Below, in pieces: positions 7,291 to 15,300 of a stretch of 64,000 nt of DNA. How positions within the stretch are numbered: position 1 is the stretch's first letter; every line of letters starts with the position of its first letter. A program made the translations under genes and the position numbers. A model generated the notes under the pieces. It was not told where the DNA came from and did not search any database. It worked only from the letters and a program-made list of their open reading frames with translations. The stretch covers positions 372,001-436,000 of the forward strand of contig NZ_JAUSRN010000002.1 in assembly GCF_030811855.1 (NCBI RefSeq). The letters run 5' to 3'. The stretch comes from Variovorax paradoxus (GTDB lineage Bacteria > Pseudomonadota > Gammaproteobacteria > Burkholderiales > Burkholderiaceae_C).

Positions 7291-9525
7291 TTACTTCACC
7301 TGTACAAAAGGCGGCTTTGCATTGCCGCTGCCGTAGTGATTCCATGTGTAATACATTTCGCCAGTTACACTGTTGACCACGATCCGATTTGGCCCTGGGC
7401 CCGCCTGTCCAGGAAGCGGCGCCACGCGATACTCCCTGTATGGAGACGACGCGTATTGCCCGCCCGGCAAATCGCCCGCTCTATTTTCAAAAGGAATGCC
7501 CCATCGTATGCTCAAATTGCCGCTCGGGGTAGTTCCAGCGGTGATGTGGTCCATCGTCGTTCTTACTAGGGCCTCTTCTGCTGCTGGCAACGTTCCAGCA
7601 ACAATGCGTGGCACCACCACTCCATTGGCGGAGAGGACAGGCGTCAAAACCCCTCTGATAGCCCCACCAACTCCCAAGGCGACGCCTGCAAGATCCGCCG
7701 GGGTTAATCCTGCGGCAACAGAAGCCGTCTCCGGACTTATGCCTAAATCAACGAGTTGCTGAACGGCGCGTGCCAGTGCAACTGAATGGCCATTTTGGCG
7801 CCCATTGATTTCGTCGATTACATTCAGCCGAGGTAAGTCTGAAGCAAACGAGATACAAGTCGCGACGCCTCCGCACATTTCGTTAATTTCGTTGTTCGTG
7901 AAACCTCTGCTGTCGCGAGCGTCATGCGAATAGGTGGTGCAGATTTTACTTGTTTCGCAAGAATCAACCTTGGCACTTTGTTCGCGCTCAAAAGCTTGCC
8001 ACTTGGCAACGGTATCTTTAATGCATTCGGTATCTTTATTGCAGTTTTTTAATGCATTTTGAAATGCAGTTTCCTGCAGATGGTTTAAATAATTGTTCGC
8101 CGCAGCGTTAGCTCCCGCCTGGCTGCCTAGGTTGATTTGTGCGGCATCCCCGCCTGCAATAGCCACGGCAAGTCCGCTCATCATCGCCGCGAACTGAACC
8201 GTGTCGGCCTGTCCGCCATAAGCTGTCGCCGCCAACTCGCCAACCGCCGCGCCCAAGGCACCAGCGGCACACCCACCTGTGTTGTCGGCTCGTGCAGCGC
8301 CGACGGCGCAACCGGCGATCGCATGAGCAAGCGCATTCGTGAAGGTGTTCAGCTTGCCCGGACCTGTGAGGTCACCAATAGCGTTGGCCGTTTGTGCCGC
8401 CACCGTGTCCAAGATCGCACCCTTGATCCCATCCCTCAATGCGTCTTCCAAGCTGCCGCCGTTGATCGCCGTACCGATGACCGCGCGTGCGACACCTGCG
8501 GTCAGGTTTTGCTGCAGTTGGGCCATGAATGGTTGTGCGCCGCCGCTCAACGTCGGTTGGCCCATTGGATTCAGGTCAAGCCCGCCCAGCACACCTCCGG
8601 TGATGATTGCCGTGAGCAGACTGTGCACGCTTGCGCTGCTGCCCAGATCGTGCAGCGCCCCGCCAATGTCGCCCTGGTTGTTGATCAAGGCTACAGCTGC
8701 CTGACCCGCCAGTGCAGTGAGGCCGGCCGTGACTGCCCCGCCCACCACGCCTGAAACGGTCATGCCTCCGGCCGCTATAAAGCCGCCCTCGCCCAGGGCC
8801 GCCACGCTGCCGGTGGTCGCCCCGGCCGCCGCCTCACCAGCGGCCGCCCCAATCTCCGAAGCCGCCCCTGCTGTGAAGTACGCCACCACGATCGTCACGA
8901 TCGCCGCGCCCTCCGGCGTCAGCCCCTGCTGGTCATGGTCCCACTTCTTGTGCGCTTCCTCGACGCGTTGCCAGTCGATCTTGCCGCTGAGGTTCGGATC
9001 CTTGGTGATCTGATCCACCCAGCCCATGCCCGGTTGCTTGGCCAATGCCTCCACGCTGTCCCGGGCGCCGAGACCGGCTTGGATGTGGTTGGCGTTGACG
9101 GTGAGGTTGCCCACATTGAACTGGTTGTAGTTCGTGGTCTGGTCGCTCTGCCCCTGGTCCTTGAACTTCTGGTAGGCCAGGTCGCGGCCCTGGCTGGTGG
9201 TCTGCTCGCTGTGCTCCGTGCTCTGCGTGCCGAGGATGAGGTTGTCGGCGGTCAGGGTCAGCTTGCCGGGTGTGTTGACCGTGGTGGCGGCCATTGCCAG
9301 CGTATCGACGGCCTCGATGGACACATTCGCACCGTTCAGGGTGGTGCGCGTCAGCGTGCTGTCCTTGACCGTGGTGTCGGTCGTCTTGCGCGCATTGATG
9401 CCCGTGCTCGGGTCGTGCCAGAGGATCTGACCAACTCGACGCCTTGGTGCGGAAGCCCGTCGCGCGGAGCCGCATGCACGCTCAGTTATCTCAATCACGG
9501 GCGGCTTTCTCGCGCGCAGAATCAT
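7291..9525 (-). CDS. Orphan CdiA 3' module with barnase-like RNase toxin domain
   Basis: This is a 744-aa open frame, but its first ~32 codons are junk. Homology to the full-length CdiA starts abruptly at GQILWHDPSTG (near 9429). It then carries a late FHA segment, an Ala/Gly-rich pretoxin region and the NNYLNH boundary (near 8090), followed by a new C-terminus. The last ~75 residues match barnase: FENRAGDLPGG, then YREYRV (catalytic Glu), NRIVV (Arg), and YYTWNHYG (catalytic His). The protein would therefore be a guanyl-type RNase that cleaves RNA in a target cell. It lacks any secretion signal or N-terminal stick, so it is a typical displaced cdiA-CT cassette that could be recombined into cdiA through the 665-bp identical block. 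Its own expression is doubtful. Confidence 0.8.
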   Translation of the reverse strand: MILRARKPPVIEITERACGSARRASAPRRRVGQILWHDPSTGINARKTTDTTVKDSTLTRTTLNGANVSIEAVDTLAMAATTVNTPGKLTLTADNLILGTQSTEHSEQTTSQGRDLAYQKFKDQGQSDQTTNYNQFNVGNLTVNANHIQAGLGARDSVEALAKQPGMGWVDQITKDPNLSGKIDWQRVEEAHKKWDHDQQGLTPEGAAIVTIVVAYFTAGAASEIGAAAGEAAAGATTGSVAALGEGGFIAAGGMTVSGVVGGAVTAGLTALAGQAAVALINNQGDIGGALHDLGSSASVHSLLTAIITGGVLGGLDLNPMGQPTLSGGAQPFMAQLQQNLTAGVARAVIGTAINGGSLEDALRDGIKGAILDTVAAQTANAIGDLTGPGKLNTFTNALAHAIAGCAVGAARADNTGGCAAGALGAAVGELAATAYGGQADTVQFAAMMSGLAVAIAGGDAAQINLGSQAGANAAANNYLNHLQETAFQNALKNCNKDTECIKDTVAKWQAFEREQSAKVDSCETSKICTTYSHDARDSRGFTNNEINEMCGGVATCISFASDLPRLNVIDEINGRQNGHSVALARAVQQLVDLGISPETASVAAGLTPADLAGVALGVGGAIRGVLTPVLSANGVVVPRIVAGTLPAAEEALVRTTMDHITAGTTPSGNLSIRWGIPFENRAGDLPGGQYASSPYREYRVAPLPGQAGPGPNRIVVNSVTGEMYYTWNHYGSGNAKPPFVQVK
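8765..9429 (-). repeat. 665-bp block identical to part of cdiA (copy in orphan module)
   Basis: Read line by line, this stretch is identical to 13286-13950, with a constant offset of 4521 bp. Flanks diverge quickly on both sides: g/a at 8764 versus 13285, and a/c at 9430 versus 13951. It encodes the late haemagglutinin segment and the start of the pretoxin region. The lack of any difference between two otherwise diverged flanks suggests a recent duplication or ongoing gene conversion. It provides the homology by which the orphan toxin could replace the current one. Confidence 0.9.
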
Positions 9526-9599
9526 TCGACAACCTGCCGATGGACTATCGTCTTATCGTTCACGGGCACCGATGACTCCTGCGCGTCGAGAGGTCCGGA

Positions 9600-10434
9600 T
9601 CATTCACTGATGTGAGCGATGGCGTCTTCCCAGTGCCCGGCCACCGGCTGCCCCAAGATGTATTTCTGCTTGAGAAGCGCGATCTCCAGCCGCAGCATCG
9701 TGATGCTGCCGCTCAAATTGCCGCCGTGATCATCCTTTGATGGCGCGACGTAGACAGGATTGCGGTACATATCGAACTTCCCCTGGAAGTGCTGGTGCAT
9801 CGCAGGGTCCGTCAGCACATGCGGCGGCTGATCAGAAATCGCCATGACGAAGGTCTTGAGCCAATCGAAATGCTGCTGCGTGTAGGCGAACTTCTTGCGC
9901 GTCTTGAACATCGCCTTGGCCTGCGCAACTTCGCCCGCGATCAGCAGCAGATTGATCGCACGCATGTAGCCGCTTTGCCCTTGGCTCCAGTAGCTGCCCG
10001 CCTCCAGTTCCGTTTGCGCGATCTCGCGAGCACCCTGTGCCAGCCGCACTGTCCGGTTCCGCGTCATCCCGCATGGCCCTTGCGAGCGCTAAGGCAACGA
10101 GCACTTGGCCGTGGTTGCCGGGGAAGATGCCTTCGACTTTCCAGCCACGAACTTTCGGATCATCGGTCTCGAAGCGCGGGTCGATCAATGCCTTCTCCAG
10201 GCCTTCGATCGCCCAGTTCAAGAATTTACGAACATAAGGGTGTCCGAACTCGCCAAGGGCGATTTCTATGGCGTACTGAAAATCGGAATCGAGCATCCCA
10301 GGCATCGCCAATTTGGACCAGTCCCCATTGCCATAAAACCCCTTGAGTTCCTTCTTCTCAACGACCTTACTCCACCCCTGTTCGTCCGCGATGTCCGCCT
10401 CAACCTGAGTACGCCATACATTCTTGAAATTCAT
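9600..10434 (-). pseudogene. Decayed duplicate of the CdiI immunity gene
   Basis: Two frames together cover a homologue of the intact 278-aa immunity protein at 10586-11422. The first half starts at 10432-10434 (MNFKNVWRTQVEADIADEQG) and stays in frame to MRDDAEPDS. The second half continues from AQGAREIAQTELEAGSYW in another frame to the stop at 9600, ending HISE like the intact copy. At the break (near 10045-10055) about two bases are missing relative to the intact gene. Sequence similarity is high throughout, so the gene was functional until recently. It is preceded by a remnant of the matching toxin tail, showing that a whole toxin-immunity module was once here. Confidence 0.8.
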
Positions 10435-10449
10435 ATCAATGCTCGCTAT

Positions 10450-10585
10450 TCATTGCAGTGGGAACTCGATGACGCGCGTGGGCCGACCGCCCAGACGCTG
10501 GATCAGCGTGTCATCGAAGCGCGAGGCCATCTTTCTGGCTGCATCAACGGTCCTAGTGGCGCGCATTGCTCCGTCGTTCAGAAAC
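10450..10585 (-). pseudogene. Remnant of a CdiA toxin C-terminus
   Basis: The last ~35 codons of a toxin gene survive: the frame ends FDDTLIQRLGGRPTRVIEF..., parallel to FDGTLVGRIGSRPTRIIKF... at the end of the intact CdiA. The stop lies 15 bp before the decayed immunity gene; in the intact module the same gap is 11 bp. Upstream it is cut off at the end of the functional immunity gene (10586). It is a fossil of an earlier, related toxin allele. Confidence 0.7.
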
Positions 10586-11422
10586 TCATTCACTGATGTG
10601 ACTGACGATGTGCTCCCACCGGCCAGCCGATGGCAAGCCCAGCACATAGCGTTGCTTCAGAAGAGCTAGCTCAAGCCGCAGCATCGTGATGCTGCCAGTC
10701 AGATTGCCGCCGTGATCATCCTTCGACGGCGCGACATAGGCAGGATTGCGGTACATGTCGAACTTGCCCTGGAAATGCTGGTGCATTGCAGGGTCCGTCA
10801 GCACGTGCGGCGGCTGATCGGGGATCGCCATCACAAAGGTCTTGAGCCAATCGAAGTGCTGCTGCGTATAGATGAATTTCTTGCGCGTCTTGAACATCAT
10901 CTTGGCCTCTGCAACTTCGCCCGCGATCAGCAGCAGGTTGATCGCACGCATATAGGCGCTTTGCCCCTGGGTCCAGTAGCTTCCTGACTCCAGCTCCGTT
11001 TGTGCGATCTCGCGAGCGCCCTGTACAAGCATCGGGCTGTCAGGTTCAGCATCGTCACGCATCGCCCTCGCGAGCGCCAAGGCGACCAGCACTTGGCCAT
11101 GGTTGCCTGGGAAGATGCCGTCGATCTTCCAGCCACGCATTGAGTCGTCGTCGCTCTCGAAGCGGGGATCGACAAGTGCTTTCTCCAAGCCCTCGATTGC
11201 CCAACCCAAGAACTTGCAGACATAAGGATGACCGTATTCGCCTATGGCTACTTCTACGGCGGTCTCCAGATCTTGGTCGAGTGATCCGGGCCTTGCTAGC
11301 TTGGACCAGTCTCCGTATGCATAAAAACCGTCTTTATCCTTCTTTTCGACGACCTTTTTTAGCCCACCTTCACGCGCGATTCGTGCTTCGATGTTGGCAC
11401 GCCATTCATTTTGAAATTTCAT
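10586..11422 (-). CDS. cdiI: Probable CDI immunity protein for the resident CdiA toxin
   Basis: The 278-aa soluble protein starts MKFQNEWRANIEARIAREGG. It is mostly helical, with blocks FYAYGDWSKLARPGSL, IEGLEKALVDPRFESDD, GIFPGNHGQVLVALALARAM and HFDWLKTFVMAIPDQPPH. I do not recognise a named immunity family. Its assignment rests on position: it starts 11 bp after the cdiA stop, the standard site of cdiI. It is also duplicated together with a toxin tail (10450-10585 and 9600-10434), as expected of a toxin-immunity unit. At 278 aa it is larger than many CDI immunity proteins. It should bind and neutralise the nuclease-like C-terminus of CdiA in the cytoplasm. Confidence 0.75.
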   Translation of the reverse strand: MKFQNEWRANIEARIAREGGLKKVVEKKDKDGFYAYGDWSKLARPGSLDQDLETAVEVAIGEYGHPYVCKFLGWAIEGLEKALVDPRFESDDDSMRGWKIDGIFPGNHGQVLVALALARAMRDDAEPDSPMLVQGAREIAQTELESGSYWTQGQSAYMRAINLLLIAGEVAEAKMMFKTRKKFIYTQQHFDWLKTFVMAIPDQPPHVLTDPAMHQHFQGKFDMYRNPAYVAPSKDDHGGNLTGSITMLRLELALLKQRYVLGLPSAGRWEHIVSHISE

Positions 11423-11433
11423 CTCGACGCTCG

Positions 11434-14400
11434 CTATTGCTGTTGAAACTTGATGATGCGCGTTGGGCGACTACCTATCCGACCAACCAAAGTGCCATCG
11501 AACCTGACTCCTGCCTTAGCCGCATTCGTTGGACCGACGTACAACTCGACCTGATATGCCTTTTCTTCTAGTTGCTTCAGCAAGATGGATTTGGTTTCAT
11601 CATTTAGGGTTGATTCTTTAATGCTCTTCTCGAGCTTTGCCAAATTCGTGTCCAGCGTGCGTGGTCGATTTTCACCCAGCGCGCTCAGTGACGAGTCGCC
11701 AGCTTTGGCTTCGCCGATGACGAGTTGAGGCTTGCCGTCCACCATTTTGGCGTAGCCCAAATCGAAACCGTTGTCCGACTTTCCAATCTTGGTTTCAAAC
11801 GAGGCGACAAAATTCTGGCCATTCTCTTCTTTTGCCAATTGAAGGGCGGACGCCTCAAGATTTTTGCCAGTTTCTCTGAAGTTCGAATCTCTGACATACG
11901 CATACCTCGCATCGGCTGCATACGTAGGAATCAGGTTTCCATCGAAATCCGCCACGGCTGCGACCGGCCGCAGCATCGGCCGCTGCACCAACCCCGTCCA
12001 CCCCATGGCCTTCAGCAGCGAGGTTGTACCGATCGCGCCCAGCGTGCCGTCCAGCAGCAACTGGGTCCGAATCTCCGTCGCCCGCGTGGTGTTGCCTCGC
12101 GCCTCGGCGGCATCCGCTTCGTTCAGCTTGGTCTGCACCGCGGCCGGCAGATCGGTGATCGTGACGGCGGTCTGAACAACCAGATTCTTCAATGCGTCCT
12201 GTGCCGCCTCGTCTCCCAGTGCGGCGCTGGCCGCCAGACCGGACAGCATGATGGGCGCTCCCATGAGCCCTTCCACGGTGTTGACGCCCGCAGTCAATGC
12301 GCCGTACGTCTTGGGATAGGCCTGCGCGAACGCGTATTCGCGCAGGTCGGCACGGATGCTCTCTCCCTCTGCCCTTACGGAGGTTGCCAGGGGCCAGATG
12401 TCCTTGTAGGTCGCTCCTGCTGCTTGCAGGTCCGCATACAGAACGCCGCACTGAGCCTGGGCCGCCGGATTGGTGCAGGCGTTCTTCAGCTGCCGGTCAC
12501 GCCAACGATCGACGGTGTTGAGCGTGTCGATCTGAGACTGCTTTTCGTCTCTGCACGCCTGCGTCTGGCACGCAGTTCTTTCTTCCGTGAGGCGATCACG
12601 CTCCCGGGCTTCGGCATGATTCAGATAATTGTTCGCCGCCGCGTTACTGCCCGCTTGGCTTCCAAGGTTGATCTGCGCCGCATCTCCGCCCGTGATTGCC
12701 ACGGCAAGTGCACTCATCATGGCGGCGAACTGCACGGTGTCAGCTTGTCGCCCATAGGCTTCCGCCGCGATCTCACCGATAGCCGCACCCAGCGCGCCAG
12801 CACCGCACCCGCTCGCACTATCTGCTCTCACAGCACCAACCATGCATCCCGCAATTGCATGCGCGACCTTGTTGCTCAAGCCCTCGAAGTTGTCCCCAAT
12901 CGCATTGGCGCCCTGCGCCGCGATGGTGTCCAGAATGGCATTCTTCAACCCGTTCTTCAGGTTTTCTTCAAAACTGCCGCCATTGATCGCGGTATCGATC
13001 AACGCACGGGCCGCACCTGCCTGCAAGTTCTGCCCCAACTGGTTCAAGAACCGCTCGCTGCCTCCCCCGACGGTCGGCAACCCGGTTGGGTTCAGGTTCA
13101 TCCCGCCGAGCACGCCTCCGGTGATGACCGCCGTCAGCAGGTTCTTGACGCTCGCGCTGCTGCCCAGGTCATGCAACGCGCCCCCGATGTCGCCCTGGTT
13201 GTTGATCAGCGCCACCGCCGCTTGGCTGGCCAAGGCGGTGAGGCCCGCTGTGACGGCCCCGCCCACCACGCCTGAAACGGTCATACCTCCGGCCGCTATA
13301 AAGCCGCCCTCGCCCAGGGCCGCCACGCTGCCGGTGGTCGCCCCGGCCGCCGCCTCACCAGCGGCCGCCCCAATCTCCGAAGCCGCCCCTGCTGTGAAGT
13401 ACGCCACCACGATCGTCACGATCGCCGCGCCCTCCGGCGTCAGCCCCTGCTGGTCATGGTCCCACTTCTTGTGCGCTTCCTCGACGCGTTGCCAGTCGAT
13501 CTTGCCGCTGAGGTTCGGATCCTTGGTGATCTGATCCACCCAGCCCATGCCCGGTTGCTTGGCCAATGCCTCCACGCTGTCCCGGGCGCCGAGACCGGCT
13601 TGGATGTGGTTGGCGTTGACGGTGAGGTTGCCCACATTGAACTGGTTGTAGTTCGTGGTCTGGTCGCTCTGCCCCTGGTCCTTGAACTTCTGGTAGGCCA
13701 GGTCGCGGCCCTGGCTGGTGGTCTGCTCGCTGTGCTCCGTGCTCTGCGTGCCGAGGATGAGGTTGTCGGCGGTCAGGGTCAGCTTGCCGGGTGTGTTGAC
13801 CGTGGTGGCGGCCATTGCCAGCGTATCGACGGCCTCGATGGACACATTCGCACCGTTCAGGGTGGTGCGCGTCAGCGTGCTGTCCTTGACCGTGGTGTCG
13901 GTCGTCTTGCGCGCATTGATGCCCGTGCTCGGGTCGTGCCAGAGGATCTGCCCCGGCTCGATGCCCTTGGTGCGGGCGCTGGCTGACGACGTTGCCGACG
14001 TGGTGTTGGTCGCCGCCTGGATGATGACGTTGCCGCCCTTGATGTTGATGTCCTTGGCCGCATCGACCTGCACGCCCTGCAGGAAAACGGTATTGCCGCC
14101 CTGGAGCAGCACGCCGCCTTGGCTGCTGCTGATGGTGCTGGCCGATGCGGTGTCCGTCTGCAAGTCCATGCCGTTGGTGGTGGTCTTGCCGTAGGGCAAC
14201 GTAGGAATGATTGGTGCGCCCGTGAGCAGCCCTCCGAGGCCGCCGATGCCCCTCTTGTCGCTCTGCACCTGCGTGCTGGCGTTCGAGGTGTTGCGTCCTT
14301 CCACAATGGTCAGATCGCGTCCGGCGCTGATCGCCACGCCCTGCGTGCCGCTGATGTGCGAGCCTTCGATGCTGATGTCCCTTCCGGCCCCCATCGCCAC

Positions 14401-15300
14401 AACACCGCCTGAGAACTGGCTCCCGACGCTGGTGCTGCTGCCGTACTGTCCGGTGAGTTGATGGTCCGTCCGGCTGAAGGTGCCCTTGTCGCTCCACTGC
14501 GTGCTGAAGCTGCCGGCCGTCGTGGTCTGTCCCGAGGCGATGTTGATGTCCCGGTCGGCGTGCAGGTTCAACAGCCCGTTCCCGGCGTCCACCGTGGCCT
14601 GCCGGGCATTGATGTCCCGGTCGGCGTCGAGCAAGGTGGCGCCGTTCGTGGTGATCGTGGTGCCGAGTTCGCGCGTCGTGGTCGAATTGCCGCTCACCTT
14701 GCCGCCGGAGGTCACGCTGGTCGAGGAGGTGGTCACGGTGCCCAGGTTGATGTCGTTCCCGGCCTTGATGGAAGTCAGGCCGCCCGCGCCCTGGTTCGAC
14801 ACGACCGCACCGATCAGGTTGACGTCGCGCCCGGCGCTGGCCACCAAGGTTCCGCCCGGGTTGGTCACGTACAGGCCGGCGACCCGATCGATATTGGTGT
14901 TGCCCATGCCGCCCGAAGCCGTGGTCGTCCGGACATTGATGTCCCGCCCGGCGTCCAGCGTCAGCTTGTCGCGTGCATCGATGGTTCCGCCGAGGTTGTT
15001 GATGTCGACCTGGGCCGTCAGGCCCACCTGCCCGCCGCTGATGCGGCCGCCCAGGTTGTCGATGGTGTTCGCATTGATGCTGACCAGCTGGCGCCCACCG
15101 ATGGTGCCGGTGTTGACCAGGTTATTGTCCTTGCCGTCGATGCGGACCTGGTTGCCGGACAGGAGGGCCCCCGAACCGTCGATGTCGCCGGGCCGCACAC
15201 GCACATAGACCTGGGGCACGAGCACACGCTGCGTGCTGCCGTCCGGCAGCGTGACCGTCTGCTCCACGAGCCAGACGATGTCGCTCGTGAGCTGCGCCAT
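11434..15300 (-). CDS. cdiA: CdiA/filamentous haemagglutinin, C-terminal part with nuclease-like toxin (frameshifted gene)
   Basis: About 1,288 residues continue the CdiA reading after a one-base loss near 15304. The frame resumes at MAQLTSDIVWLVEQ, a conserved motif of large TpsA adhesins. It passes through haemagglutinin repeats (GRDINVRTTTASGG, SAGRDLTIVEGRNTS) and an Ala/Gly-rich DUF637-like pretoxin region, reaches the NNYLNH border (near 12625), and ends in a ~395-aa toxin region. The last ~130 residues contain GFDLGYAK ... LVIGEAKAG, the D-x(n)-E-x-K arrangement of PD-(D/E)XK nucleases, so a DNase or tRNase activity is likely. The classic VENN boundary motif is absent and NNYLNH takes its place. 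The immunity gene follows directly. Confidence 0.8.
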   Translation of the reverse strand: MAQLTSDIVWLVEQTVTLPDGSTQRVLVPQVYVRVRPGDIDGSGALLSGNQVRIDGKDNNLVNTGTIGGRQLVSINANTIDNLGGRISGGQVGLTAQVDINNLGGTIDARDKLTLDAGRDINVRTTTASGGMGNTNIDRVAGLYVTNPGGTLVASAGRDVNLIGAVVSNQGAGGLTSIKAGNDINLGTVTTSSTSVTSGGKVSGNSTTTRELGTTITTNGATLLDADRDINARQATVDAGNGLLNLHADRDINIASGQTTTAGSFSTQWSDKGTFSRTDHQLTGQYGSSTSVGSQFSGGVVAMGAGRDISIEGSHISGTQGVAISAGRDLTIVEGRNTSNASTQVQSDKRGIGGLGGLLTGAPIIPTLPYGKTTTNGMDLQTDTASASTISSSQGGVLLQGGNTVFLQGVQVDAAKDINIKGGNVIIQAATNTTSATSSASARTKGIEPGQILWHDPSTGINARKTTDTTVKDSTLTRTTLNGANVSIEAVDTLAMAATTVNTPGKLTLTADNLILGTQSTEHSEQTTSQGRDLAYQKFKDQGQSDQTTNYNQFNVGNLTVNANHIQAGLGARDSVEALAKQPGMGWVDQITKDPNLSGKIDWQRVEEAHKKWDHDQQGLTPEGAAIVTIVVAYFTAGAASEIGAAAGEAAAGATTGSVAALGEGGFIAAGGMTVSGVVGGAVTAGLTALASQAAVALINNQGDIGGALHDLGSSASVKNLLTAVITGGVLGGMNLNPTGLPTVGGGSERFLNQLGQNLQAGAARALIDTAINGGSFEENLKNGLKNAILDTIAAQGANAIGDNFEGLSNKVAHAIAGCMVGAVRADSASGCGAGALGAAIGEIAAEAYGRQADTVQFAAMMSALAVAITGGDAAQINLGSQAGSNAAANNYLNHAEARERDRLTEERTACQTQACRDEKQSQIDTLNTVDRWRDRQLKNACTNPAAQAQCGVLYADLQAAGATYKDIWPLATSVRAEGESIRADLREYAFAQAYPKTYGALTAGVNTVEGLMGAPIMLSGLAASAALGDEAAQDALKNLVVQTAVTITDLPAAVQTKLNEADAAEARGNTTRATEIRTQLLLDGTLGAIGTTSLLKAMGWTGLVQRPMLRPVAAVADFDGNLIPTYAADARYAYVRDSNFRETGKNLEASALQLAKEENGQNFVASFETKIGKSDNGFDLGYAKMVDGKPQLVIGEAKAGDSSLSALGENRPRTLDTNLAKLEKSIKESTLNDETKSILLKQLEEKAYQVELYVGPTNAAKAGVRFDGTLVGRIGSRPTRIIKFQQQ
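13286..13950 (-). repeat. 665-bp block identical to the orphan toxin module (copy in cdiA)
   Basis: This is the partner of 8765-9429 and lies inside the late haemagglutinin/pretoxin part of cdiA. Recombination between the two in direct orientation would delete the current toxin, its immunity gene and the fossils, and would install the barnase-like toxin and barstar. Confidence 0.9.

Noticed and set aside
7291..9525. Treating the orphan toxin frame as a normal secreted CdiA
   Set aside because: It has no signal peptide or TPS domain and its first ~32 codons are unrelated sequence across a recombination junction.
11434..12640. Search for a VENN motif at the CdiA toxin border
   Set aside because: No VENN or ELYN-type motif was found; NNYLNH is shared by both toxins at the point where they diverge and is taken as the border instead.
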